DNA from: UBA5216 sp040081205 | Lineage (GTDB): Bacteria > Pseudomonadota > Gammaproteobacteria > Burkholderiales > SG8-41 | Length of the DNA: 23,082 bases | Reading direction: 5' to 3' | NCBI GenBank assembly: GCA_040081205.1 | Contig: JBEBHE010000028.1 | Coordinates: 1-23,082, forward strand | Program-made: the position numbers and the translations under genes | Notes under the pieces: model-generated | The model's input: only the letters and a program-made list of their open reading frames with translations | Told to the model about the DNA's origin: nothing | Database searches by the model: none | In this document: positions 14,306 through 22,623 of the stretch, piece after piece | Numbering within the stretch: the stretch's first letter is position 1 | Layout: each line of letters opens with the position of its first letter

Positions 14306-16225
14306 TCAGGGTGTGTCGCCCAGCGACTTCTCCGCGGGACGCGCCGGCCCGACTTCGCCGATGCGACTCTTCAGCGACTGCGCCTGCTGGGAGAGCAGGC
14401 TGGCGTAATAGCTGGCATTGGCCATGACAAGTTTGACGTAGTGGCGCGTTTCATTAAACGGAATGGTTTCGGCCCAGGCCGCCGTTTCCATCGCGCGATC
14501 GGGCCGCCACGCGCGGGCGCGCCCCGGGCCGGCGTTGTACGCAGCAGACGCCAGCGCCGGGTTGCCGTCGAGATAATCAAGCACATGCTTCAGGTAGTAA
14601 GTGCCCAAGCTGATATTGGTATCGACATCGGTCACATTGCCCCAACGCCAGTTCTTGAGTCCCATCTTGCCGGCGACCCATTGCGCGGTACCCGGCATCA
14701 ACTGCATCAATCCCATCGCGCCGGCGCTCGAACGCACATCAGCCATGAAGCGGCTTTCCTGCCGGATCAAGCCGAGCACCCACGCTTCATCGAGCCCCTG
14801 TTTCGCCGCATGCGCCGTGAGCACATCGCGATACGGCGCGAAATAGCGCAGCCGGAAATCATGCACCGACACCGTTTTTTCCGCCGTGTTGATCACGCGG
14901 TCGGGAAGATCGGCACGCTTGGCAACTTCCGCCACCGCCAGCAGTTTGCGATCGTCGAGGTCGCGCAGCGTCCACATCCATTCGCGGACGGCTTCCCCGC
15001 GCATATTCAGCGCGTACATCGCGAGCGCGCGGCGAATACCGGGGTGCTGGCTCATCGCCTGAATATCCGCTGCGGTCGGCGTATGGCCGGCGGTCGGCGC
15101 ACTGATTTTTCCGCCGAGATCTTCGAGCGCCAGTTGTCCATAGAAACTGAATTCCTGCGACAGCGGCTTTAGCAACGCCAGCGCTTCAGCATCGCGTCCC
15201 TGTGTTTTGAGCGCGCGCGCTTTCCAGTAACGCCACGGCGCGTCCTGCCCTTCTTTCACCATCACATCGACAGCAGCGATCAGCGTTTTCCAGTCGCCGG
15301 CGCGTAACGCCGCGCGTGCTTTCCATTCCAACTGGTAATCGTTCATGTCACCGGCTTTGGCGTACCACGCGAGCGTCTGCGGATCATGCCGCAGCGCGCC
15401 CTGCAAGCCGATGTGCCCCCATACGAACGCGCGTTCTTCCTCGGTAAACTTCGCCTCCATGCCCAACCAGTGCGCGGACGCCTGTTGCGGCGATGAACGC
15501 GCCAACCGGTACGCCGCGAACATGGTGGTCTCGCGCGCGGCACGGCTCGCAGCATCGAACGGACGGGCAAGATGCGCCGCAGGACTTTGCGACACCGCCG
15601 ACAGCAGTGCCGCGTTCGGCGCCTGTCCTGCCGGCAGATACGCCGCAGCGCGGCTCGCCACGCCTACCTGTCCAGCGGCCAGCGCCATGCGCACGCGGCC
15701 CCACACATCCTGCGCACTCAGTTGATTCGAGGCCGCCAGCGCGTTAAACAGCGGCGCGCAACTTTCCGGCGTGTCTTTTTCGGTAAACCACAGCGAGCGC
15801 GCTTCGCGCACTGCCGTAGCATCGGTTCGTGCGCGCGACTGTAACGCGAGGCAAGTGATATCGATGTCGTCGTCGATCAACTGCGCCCGCTCGGCCTCGA
15901 ACAGATCCCATTGCTGGCTTCTGCCCAGCCGTTTGAGCCAGTCGCTGCGCATGCGCTCGGCGACGAAGGTGTCTTTGTATTCAGCGAGAAACGCGCGCAC
16001 CGTTTCAGGCGCCGCTGCATCCAGCCGCGAACGCAATTGCCAGTACGCGGCATAAGGCTCCAGCACATGTCCTTTGAGTTTCGGCGCATAGAGATCAAGC
16101 TTGCGCGTATCACCGACGCGGAACGCCTCGCGCATCGCCAGAAAATCCTCGTCGCCGGGCGCAGCGTTGCCGACACCGCCAACAATGATCGCAGCGAGTG
16201 CCGATAATGTAGTAATAATTTTCAT
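14306..16225 (-). CDS. slt: Soluble lytic murein transglycosylase
   Basis: A periplasmic peptidoglycan-cleaving enzyme of 639 aa. A signal peptide (1 to about 21, MKIITTLSAL start, GNA end) precedes a long alpha-helical U/L-domain region and the C-terminal SLT domain. Catalytic Glu490 is in GLIRQESRF; SSAGAMGLMQLMPGTA and SAAYNAGPGRARAW complete the domain. It makes 1,6-anhydro-muropeptides during wall turnover. The frame continues upstream to 16465, but those 80 codons overlap the end of ilvA and the signal peptide would be internal, so ATG at 16225 is chosen. The gap to ilvA is 65 bases. Confidence 0.93.
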   Translation of the reverse strand: MKIITTLSALAAIIVGGVGNAAPGDEDFLAMREAFRVGDTRKLDLYAPKLKGHVLEPYAAYWQLRSRLDAAAPETVRAFLAEYKDTFVAERMRSDWLKRLGRSQQWDLFEAERAQLIDDDIDITCLALQSRARTDATAVREARSLWFTEKDTPESCAPLFNALAASNQLSAQDVWGRVRMALAAGQVGVASRAAAYLPAGQAPNAALLSAVSQSPAAHLARPFDAASRAARETTMFAAYRLARSSPQQASAHWLGMEAKFTEEERAFVWGHIGLQGALRHDPQTLAWYAKAGDMNDYQLEWKARAALRAGDWKTLIAAVDVMVKEGQDAPWRYWKARALKTQGRDAEALALLKPLSQEFSFYGQLALEDLGGKISAPTAGHTPTAADIQAMSQHPGIRRALAMYALNMRGEAVREWMWTLRDLDDRKLLAVAEVAKRADLPDRVINTAEKTVSVHDFRLRYFAPYRDVLTAHAAKQGLDEAWVLGLIRQESRFMADVRSSAGAMGLMQLMPGTAQWVAGKMGLKNWRWGNVTDVDTNISLGTYYLKHVLDYLDGNPALASAAYNAGPGRARAWRPDRAMETAAWAETIPFNETRHYVKLVMANASYYASLLSQQAQSLKSRIGEVGPARPAEKSLGDTP

Positions 16226-16290
16226 ACGTGGAATTCTAGCGCCTTTTTTGTCAAGGCAAACCTGTTCAGACTGCGCCGCCGCGTTATTGT

Positions 16291-17805
16291 TCATCCCAAA
16301 AACAATCGATAGGCGGGATTGCGCGTCTCGTCGCAGTACGGATAGCCGATCTTGTCGAGAAACGCCTGAAATTGTTTCTTGTCGTGGGGCGGCACCTGCA
16401 TGCCGACCAGCACGCGCCCGTAATCCGCGCCGTGGTTGCGATAGTGAAACAGGCTGATGTTCCAACCGCGGCTCATGCTGGTCAAAAACCGAATTAGCGC
16501 GCCGGGACGCTCGGGGAACTCGAAACGATAGAGAATTTCATTTTTCACCGACGCGTGTCCGCCGACGGTATGTCGCACGTGCAGTTTGGCGAGATCGTTG
16601 TTGCTCAAATCGACTGTTTTGAGTCCGCCACGGCGTAGCGCGCGCGTCAACCGTGCCGTTTCGTCGCGATTCTGCACTTGCACGCCGACAAACACCTGCG
16701 CGCTGCCCGGATCGTCGTAACGGTAATTGAATTCGGTGACGTTGCGCGGTCCCAGCAATTCACAAAACGTCTTGAAACTGCCCGGCCGCTCCGGAATCGT
16801 CACCGCGAGGATCGCTTCCCGATGTTCGCCAAGTTCGGCCTCTTCTGCCACAAAGCGCAGCCGGTCAAAGTTCATGTTGGCGCCGCTGGCGATGGCGACC
16901 AGCGTCTGTCCGCTGACACGCGTTTTCTTGGCATATGCCTTGGCGCCCGCTACCGACAGCGCCCCGGCCGCCTCCAGTATCACGCGGGTATCCGTAAACA
17001 CATCCTTGATGGCCGCGCACATGGCATCCGTATCGACGCGAATGATGTCGTCCACCAGCGTGCGGCACAGGCGGAACGTTTCCTCGCCCACCTGCTTGAC
17101 CGCTACACCATCGGCAAACAAACCCACCTGATCCAGTTTGACGCGGCGGCCTTTTTTCAGCGACTGATACATCGCGTCGGCATCGTTGGGCTCAACGCCG
17201 ATGATCTTGATTTCAGGCCGCAGCCGTTTGACGTACGCAGCGATACCGGCAATCAAACCACCGCCCCCCACCGGCACAAAAATCGCGTGGATCGGCTCGG
17301 CGTGCTGACGCAGTATCTCCATGCCGATGGTGCCCTGCCCGGCGATGACATCCGGATCGTCGTACGGATGCACAAATGTAAGTATTTGTTTTTTCGATAG
17401 AATTTTTGCATGTTCGTAAGCCTCGTCGTACGAGTCGCCATGCAGCACCACTTTTGCGCCGCGCGCGCGCACAGCTTCCACCTTGATCTGCGGCGTGGTC
17501 ACCGGCATCACAATGGTCGCCTTGCAGCGCAACTTTTGCGCCGCCAGCGCCACACCCTGCGCATGGTTGCCGGCGGACGCGGCGATCACGCCGCGATCCA
17601 GCGCAGCCTTCGACAAACGCACCATTTTGTTGTACGCGCCGCGCAGCTTGAACGAAAACACCGGCTGCAAATCCTCGCGCTTGATCAGCACGCGGCTGTG
17701 CAGGCGTTTGGATAGATTGGGGGCGAAGTCCAGTGGCGTCTCGATAGCTACATCGTAAACGCGGGCGCTGAGGATGCGCTGAAGGTAGTCGGGGGCTTTC
17801 ATCAT
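16291..17805 (-). CDS. ilvA: Biosynthetic threonine ammonia-lyase
   Basis: The first step of isoleucine synthesis, threonine to 2-oxobutanoate (504 aa, cytoplasmic). The PLP lysine is Lys53 in SFKLRGAY, and the phosphate-binding loop GGGGLIAG lies at 180-187. After about residue 330 are two ACT-like regulatory modules, each with a PERPG motif, of the kind that bind isoleucine and valine in biosynthetic IlvA, so allosteric control is expected. Length matches the biosynthetic rather than the short catabolic form. It is divergent from rpiA across 96 bases. Confidence 0.97.
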   Translation of the reverse strand: MMKAPDYLQRILSARVYDVAIETPLDFAPNLSKRLHSRVLIKREDLQPVFSFKLRGAYNKMVRLSKAALDRGVIAASAGNHAQGVALAAQKLRCKATIVMPVTTPQIKVEAVRARGAKVVLHGDSYDEAYEHAKILSKKQILTFVHPYDDPDVIAGQGTIGMEILRQHAEPIHAIFVPVGGGGLIAGIAAYVKRLRPEIKIIGVEPNDADAMYQSLKKGRRVKLDQVGLFADGVAVKQVGEETFRLCRTLVDDIIRVDTDAMCAAIKDVFTDTRVILEAAGALSVAGAKAYAKKTRVSGQTLVAIASGANMNFDRLRFVAEEAELGEHREAILAVTIPERPGSFKTFCELLGPRNVTEFNYRYDDPGSAQVFVGVQVQNRDETARLTRALRRGGLKTVDLSNNDLAKLHVRHTVGGHASVKNEILYRFEFPERPGALIRFLTSMSRGWNISLFHYRNHGADYGRVLVGMQVPPHDKKQFQAFLDKIGYPYCDETRNPAYRLFLG

Positions 17806-17901
17806 TTTGTCTCGATTCAGGGGCTAAGATTAGCAGGAATCGGAGGGCTCGAGGCGCCGTATTGGCTGTACATCCAGCCCCCGGAAGATTATCATCTACC
17901 C

Positions 17902-18564
17902 ATGAACCAGAATGAAATGAAACAAGCCGCTGCCAAGGCCGCCATCGCCTATGTCGAAGACGGCAGCGTGGTCGGCGTGGGCACCGGCTCCACTGCGGAT
18001 TTTTTTATTGCTGAACTCGGCAAAATCAAACATCGCATCGACGGCGCGGTGGCCAGCTCCGAAGGCACGGCGCAAAAGCTGAAGGCGCTGGGCATTCCGG
18101 TTTACGATCTTAATGGGGTGAAAGACCTGCTGGTGTACGTCGATGGCGCCGATGAAATCACGCAGCACCTGTCGATGATCAAGGGCGGCGGCGGTGCGCT
18201 CACAAGGGAAAAAATCGTCGCGGCGGTGGCGCGCAAATTTATTTGTATTGCCGATCAATCGAAACGGGTGGATGTTCTGGGAAAATTCCCGCTGCCGGTC
18301 GAGGTAATTCCGATGGCGCGCTCGTATGTCGGCCGCGAGATCGTCAAGCTCGGCGGACAACCGGCGTGGCGGCAAGGATTCACCACCGACAACGGCAACC
18401 TGATTCTGGATGTGCATAACCTGTCCATCACCCAGCCGGTGGAACTTGAAGCCGCGCTGAATCAGATTGTGGGCGTTGTCACCAACGGCCTATTCGCGCG
18501 CCGCGGCGCCGATGTGCTGCTGCTCGGCACAGCGCACGATGTACATACCATCACCAAAACCTGA
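17902..18564 (+). CDS. rpiA: Ribose-5-phosphate isomerase A
   Basis: Interconverts ribose 5-phosphate and ribulose 5-phosphate in the pentose phosphate pathway (220 aa). Motifs and numbering match E. coli RpiA: GTGST (27-31), DGADE (81-85, Asp81 and Asp84), Lys94 in KGGGGAL and catalytic Glu103. The ATG has only a distant GGAAG upstream. The exopolyphosphatase gene begins three bases after the stop. Confidence 0.97.
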   Translation: MNQNEMKQAAAKAAIAYVEDGSVVGVGTGSTADFFIAELGKIKHRIDGAVASSEGTAQKLKALGIPVYDLNGVKDLLVYVDGADEITQHLSMIKGGGGALTREKIVAAVARKFICIADQSKRVDVLGKFPLPVEVIPMARSYVGREIVKLGGQPAWRQGFTTDNGNLILDVHNLSITQPVELEAALNQIVGVVTNGLFARRGADVLLLGTAHDVHTITKT

Positions 18565-18567
18565 ACC

Positions 18568-20088
18568 GTGGCTGAATACACCACCATCGCGGCTGTTGAT
18601 CTAGGCTCCAATTCGTTCCACTGCCAGATCGCGCGCGTGGATGGCGATCAAACCTATCCGCTGGACGGCTTGCGTGAACCGGTGCGCCTCGGCGCGGGCC
18701 TCGACGACAACAAAGTACTCGACGACGCATCACAAGCCCGCGCCATCGTCTGTCTGCAACGATTCGCCGAGCGCCTGCGCAGTTTTCAACCCAGCGACGT
18801 GCGCGCGCTCGGCACCAACACGCTGCGCGTGGCAAAAAACGCACAGGCGTTTCTGAAAAAAGCGGAAGCCGCGCTCGGTTTTCCGATTGAAGTCATCGCC
18901 GGTCGCGAGGAAGCGCGGCTGATTTATCTGGGCGTCGCGCACAGTCTGCCGCTGACAGACGAACGCCGGCTGGTAGTCGATATCGGCGGCGGCTCCACCG
19001 AATTCATCATCGGCGAAGGCTACAAACCGCAGCGCCTCGACAGCCTGTACATGGGCTGCGTGTCGTACAGCCGCCAGTTCTTCAAGGACGGCGAACTCAC
19101 CCGTAGCGCATTCAAGCAAGCTGAGCTTGCAGCGCGCACCGAACTGCAACACATCGTCTCCGGTTTTTCGCGCCGCAACTACAAGCATGCCGTCGGTTCC
19201 TCCGGCACCGCGCGCGCGCTGGCACAGGTTTTGCAATTGAATGGACTCAATGACTCGGGCGGACCGGACATCACGCCGGATGGACTCGAGCGGCTGCGCG
19301 CGCAATTGATCAAAGTCGGCAACATTTCCAACGCGGCGCTGGCGGGATTGCGCGCGGACCGCACTTCGGTATTCCCCGGCGGACTCGCCATCATGTCGGC
19401 GGTACTGGCCGAACTGAACATCAATCACATGGACGTCGCCGACGGCGCCATGCGCGAGGGCATTCTGTACGACATGCTCGGACGCACACGCCACCGCGAC
19501 ACGCGCGAGGCCACGGTAACCCAGTTCATGCATCGTTACCACGTCGATGCGCCCCAGGCGCGGCGCGTGGGTCAACTGGCGATAAATCTCCATGACCGGC
19601 TGGCAGGCGTGGACGCCCGTGGCACGGTCTATCTCGCGTGGGCGGCCAAGCTGCATGAAATCGGCATCTCCGTCGCGTACAGCGGCTACCACCGTCACTC
19701 CGCTTACATCGTCGCCAACGCCGACATGCCCGGATTTACACGCGAAGAACAGCATCGCATCTCGCAACTGCTGCTCGCGCACCGGCGTTCTTTGAAAAAG
19801 GTGATGGCCGAACTGGACGAGTCAATCGACTGGCGTATGGTGTTCGCGTTGCGGCTGGCAGTGTTGTTCTGTCAACGGCGGTCTTCGATTGCGCCCCGTA
19901 TCGTTTCGGCCAAAGCCGGCGAAGGCAAATTCAGGCTCGCCATTGATCCGGCGTGGCTGCAACGCAATCCGCTCACCAACACCGCGCTGCACGAAGAAAT
20001 ACGTGAATGGGAAAGAATCGGTTTCGAGGTGAAAATCAGCGGCCTTGATAGCGCCGGCGACGAGAACGAACTTGCGATGGCGAGTTAA
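18568..20088 (+). CDS. ppx: Exopolyphosphatase, Ppx/GppA family
   Basis: Degrades polyphosphate from its ends, or hydrolyses pppGpp in GppA relatives (506 aa). The actin-like ATPase fold shows the phosphate-1 loop AVDLGSNSFH (9-18), NTLR (84-87), the acidic REEARLI (113-119) that holds the catalytic Glu, and the second phosphate loop DIGGGSTEF (138-146). The C-terminal half, from about residue 300, contains HD-like helices (KLHEIG, GYHRHS), as in the longer Ppx forms. The GTG start three bases after rpiA indicates translational coupling. The polyphosphate kinase-type pap gene nearby favours Ppx over GppA. Confidence 0.92.
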   Translation: MAEYTTIAAVDLGSNSFHCQIARVDGDQTYPLDGLREPVRLGAGLDDNKVLDDASQARAIVCLQRFAERLRSFQPSDVRALGTNTLRVAKNAQAFLKKAEAALGFPIEVIAGREEARLIYLGVAHSLPLTDERRLVVDIGGGSTEFIIGEGYKPQRLDSLYMGCVSYSRQFFKDGELTRSAFKQAELAARTELQHIVSGFSRRNYKHAVGSSGTARALAQVLQLNGLNDSGGPDITPDGLERLRAQLIKVGNISNAALAGLRADRTSVFPGGLAIMSAVLAELNINHMDVADGAMREGILYDMLGRTRHRDTREATVTQFMHRYHVDAPQARRVGQLAINLHDRLAGVDARGTVYLAWAAKLHEIGISVAYSGYHRHSAYIVANADMPGFTREEQHRISQLLLAHRRSLKKVMAELDESIDWRMVFALRLAVLFCQRRSSIAPRIVSAKAGEGKFRLAIDPAWLQRNPLTNTALHEEIREWERIGFEVKISGLDSAGDENELAMAS

Positions 20089-20158
20089 TGCGCCGCCGCC
20101 CGCACAGCCAGCACAAGGAATGTATGTGCTCGTCGAAGCAAATCCTTGAGAAATAACG

Positions 20159-20938
20159 GTGGCTTTTGAATGCATCAAGCTGGACCTCGCCGACGACGGC
20201 GTGGCGGTATTGGAACTGAACCGGCCTGATCGCCTGAACGCGTTCAACCGGCAAATGATCAGCGAGTGGCGCGAAGCGCTGGCGCAGATTGCCGATGATC
20301 GTCGCATCCGCGCCGTGGTGCTTACCGGCGCTGGACGCGCGTTTTGCGCCGGCGGCGATGCCGATGAAATGGCCGAAATGCAAACGGCGTCCAACGTGGA
20401 GCGCAAAGAGTATCTGTGGCGCAGCATCCAGAAAATTCCACTGGCAATGGAGCAGCTGGAACAACCCGTCATCGCCGCCATTAACGGCACCGCGCGCGGC
20501 GCCGGGTTGGATATGGCGCTGATGTGCGACATCCGCATTTGTGGTGTGTCATCAACTTTTGCCGAGAGCTACATCAACATGGGCTTGCTCTCCGGGGACG
20601 GCGGCACATGGTTTTTGCCACGCGTGATCGGCGTGTCACGCGCACTGGAATTGCTGTGGACCGGGCGCGTCGTCGATGCCGCCGAAGCCGTGCGTATCGG
20701 CATGGTGAGCCACGTGGTGACGGATACCGAGGTGCGCGACGAAGCGCTCAAACTCGCGCGCCGGATCGCGGCGCAGCCGCCACACGCGGTGGCACTGATG
20801 AAACGCGCGGTGTATCACGGGATGACTGGCACGCTGGCAGCGCACCTGGACATGGTGTCATCACACATGGCGGTAGTGTTCGACACGCCGGAATTTAACG
20901 AGCGGCTGAATACCTTTCAGGCGCGCCGCAAGCGCTGA
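20159..20938 (+). CDS. Crotonase-family protein (enoyl-CoA hydratase/isomerase-like)
   Basis: A 259-aa crotonase-fold protein with the acyl-CoA oxyanion-hole segments AFCAGGDAD (61-69) and NGTARGAGLDMALMCD (109-124). By hand alignment with rat mitochondrial enoyl-CoA hydratase, the two catalytic glutamates are replaced: Glu144 by Asp118 and Glu164 by Tyr138. GDGGTW (146-151) supplies a different acid, Asp147. Classical hydratase activity is therefore doubtful; an isomerase, hydrolase or other crotonase reaction is possible. The start is GTG with GAGAA about seven bases upstream, 70 bases after ppx, and the gene is closed by a strong terminator. Confidence 0.9.
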   Translation: MAFECIKLDLADDGVAVLELNRPDRLNAFNRQMISEWREALAQIADDRRIRAVVLTGAGRAFCAGGDADEMAEMQTASNVERKEYLWRSIQKIPLAMEQLEQPVIAAINGTARGAGLDMALMCDIRICGVSSTFAESYINMGLLSGDGGTWFLPRVIGVSRALELLWTGRVVDAAEAVRIGMVSHVVTDTEVRDEALKLARRIAAQPPHAVALMKRAVYHGMTGTLAAHLDMVSSHMAVVFDTPEFNERLNTFQARRKR

Positions 20939-20940
20939 TC

Positions 20941-20956
20941 GCCTGCGCTTGCAGGC
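20941..20956 (+). other. Short stem-loop just after the crotonase stop
   Basis: GCCTGC (20941-20946) pairs with GCAGGC (20951-20956) around loop GCTT. It lies directly after the stop codon and before the terminator hairpin and may protect the mRNA 3' end. Confidence 0.3.
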
Positions 20957-20958
20957 AT

Positions 20959-20984
20959 AACGTCTTTCCATAAGACGTTGTTTT
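20959..20984 (+). terminator. Intrinsic terminator of the rpiA-ppx-crotonase unit
   Basis: A perfect 8-bp stem, AACGTCTT (20959-20966) with AAGACGTT (20972-20979), loop TCCAT, followed by GTTTT. It is a clear rho-independent terminator 20 bases after the stop. Confidence 0.75.
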
Positions 20985-20999
20985 CACCGTCAGCGGATG

Positions 21000-21026
21000 T
21001 GCGCGGTTGATGTCCATCAACGCGCA
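21000..21026. other. Strong stem-loop downstream of pap
   Basis: TGCGC-G-GTTGAT (21000-21011) pairs with ATCAAC-GCGCA (21016-21026) around loop GTCC, giving 11 pairs with one bulged G. It lies about 80 bases past the pap stop on the minus strand and may mark its 3' end, but no U tract follows on either strand, so a standard terminator is not shown. Confidence 0.35.
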
Positions 21027-21104
21027 AATCAAGCCTAACATTTCCCAAGGCGCGGGCATCTCCCGACAGGCCGGCACGATTTCGCAAGCCGCCAATCAGG
21101 CGCG

Positions 21105-22604
21105 TCAGGCTTTGCCCTCCGCACATTGCAAGCCGCGCTCAATCGCGGCAACCATCGTCTTGAGCACCTTGATCCTTGCGAAATATTTATTGTTGGCCTC
21201 GACCAGCGTCCAGGGCGCGCTTGCGGTGGAGGTGCGATCCACCATCTCAGACACAGCGGTTTCATAGGCGTCCCATCGCTTGCGATTGCGCCAGTCTTCT
21301 TCCGTAATCTTGAATCGCTTGAAACTCACCTGCTCGCGCGCCTTAAAGCGATTGTACTGCTCCGTTTTACTGATCGCGAGCCAGAATTTCACCAAAACGA
21401 CATTGTGCTCGGTCAGTTGCTGCTCAAAGTCATTGATTTCAGAGTACGCCCGCATCCAGTCCTTCTCCGAACAAAATTTCTCCACCCGCTCGACCAGCAC
21501 GCGGCCATACCACGTGCGATCAAAAATGGTAATGTGCCCGCGCCGCGGAACATGCCGCCAGAATCGCCACAAATAGGGTTGTGCGCGCTCTTCCTGCGTC
21601 GGCGCGGCTACCGAAACGTTATGGTAAAGGCGCGCATCCAGCGCGCCGGTTACCCGGCGAATCGCACCACCTTTGCCAGCGGCATCGTTGCCCTCGAACG
21701 CGGCGATCACCGAAAGCGCCTTGTAGCGTTTGTCGCGCGTCAGCAGATTCAGCCGGCCCTGCCATTTTTCGATTTCGCGGTCATATGCCTTGCGCGTCAT
21801 GTTCTGGTCGAGTTCGAGCGCCCGCAGCACATTCAGTTTATCCGCCGGCGGCAATAGCGGCTGCCCGCGGGACACGGCTGATTTGGACGGCTTCGCATCG
21901 AGGCGGGCACGCATCGCGGCAAGCAGATGCCGCCCGACCGTCAGCGAACGGTACCGCGCATCCATGCCCGGCACCACGATCCAGGGTGCCTCGCCGGTTG
22001 ACGTCTCGCGCAGGAACGGCTCGCATACTTTCACGAACTTGTCGTATAGCTTGAAGTACTTCCATTCCATATCCGTCACGCGCCAGGCCGTTTTGGGGTC
22101 GTTCTCCAGCGCCTTTAAGCGCTGCTTCTGCTGGTCTTTCGACAAATGAAACCAGAACTTCACCAGCAACACGCCTTCGTCGGCGAGCATTTTTTCCAGC
22201 CGTTGAATCTCGCCGACATACTGGCCCAGTTCGCGTCTGGAAATAGCGCCCTGCACCCGCAGGACGATCGGCAGCGTATGCCATGCGCCGAAAAAAATAC
22301 CGATGGACCCTTTGGGCGGCAAGGCGCGCCAATAGCGCCACATCAGCGGGCGCTCGCGCTCTTCGTCGGAAAGGTCCGAAAATGCGTGCGTGCGAATGTG
22401 CCGTGGATCCATCCATTCGTTCAGCAGGTTTACGGACTCACCTTTTCCCGCGCCTTCCACGCCCGCGATGAGTATCACGACCGGAAATGTGCCGTTTTCC
22501 TTGATGTCGTACTGGGCGTTAAGCAACGCTTCGCGCAATGTCGCGGCTTCGCGCTGGAACGCTTCCTTGCCGATGCGATGATCAAGATTGGCGGATTCAA
22601 ACAT
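21105..22604 (-). CDS. pap: Polyphosphate:AMP phosphotransferase (PPK2 class II, two domains)
   Basis: Transfers phosphate from polyphosphate to AMP, giving ADP (499 aa, cytoplasmic). Two tandem PPK2 domains are visible. The N-terminal one has Walker A GVEGAGKGES (48-57) but GIFFGAWH where Walker B would carry Asp. The C-terminal one has EGNDAAGKGG, then TIFDRTWYGRVLVERVE with the Asp-Arg pair intact. The degenerate first and active second domain is the known pattern of class II PPK2 enzymes. AAGGAG stands eight bases before the ATG, and sixA ends 19 bases upstream on the same strand, so the pair is likely an operon. Confidence 0.94.
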   Translation of the reverse strand: MFESANLDHRIGKEAFQREAATLREALLNAQYDIKENGTFPVVILIAGVEGAGKGESVNLLNEWMDPRHIRTHAFSDLSDEERERPLMWRYWRALPPKGSIGIFFGAWHTLPIVLRVQGAISRRELGQYVGEIQRLEKMLADEGVLLVKFWFHLSKDQQKQRLKALENDPKTAWRVTDMEWKYFKLYDKFVKVCEPFLRETSTGEAPWIVVPGMDARYRSLTVGRHLLAAMRARLDAKPSKSAVSRGQPLLPPADKLNVLRALELDQNMTRKAYDREIEKWQGRLNLLTRDKRYKALSVIAAFEGNDAAGKGGAIRRVTGALDARLYHNVSVAAPTQEERAQPYLWRFWRHVPRRGHITIFDRTWYGRVLVERVEKFCSEKDWMRAYSEINDFEQQLTEHNVVLVKFWLAISKTEQYNRFKAREQVSFKRFKITEEDWRNRKRWDAYETAVSEMVDRTSTASAPWTLVEANNKYFARIKVLKTMVAAIERGLQCAEGKA

Positions 22605-22623
22605 GGGTTTTGCTCCTTTGCCT

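Noticed and set aside
14306..16465. Longer 719-aa version of the lytic transglycosylase
   Set aside because: The extra 80 N-terminal residues overlap the ilvA 3' end, look like out-of-frame translation, and bury the signal peptide that starts at 16225.
17806..17901. Promoter for rpiA in the ilvA-rpiA gap
   Set aside because: TTGGCT at 17862-17867 has no good -10 at 16-18 bases. A promoter must be here, but I cannot place it. A 5-bp GGCTG/CAGCC stem (17864-17879) was judged too weak to call a regulatory structure.
18730..19782. 350-aa open frame antisense to ppx
   Set aside because: It is composed of low-complexity Arg/Ala/Val-rich sequence typical of antisense frames in GC-rich genes, and lies wholly inside a well-supported ppx.
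20895..21126. Short minus-strand frames (66 and 69 aa) between crotonase and pap
   Set aside because: They run through hairpins and the crotonase 3' end, have no recognisable motif and no ribosome-binding site.
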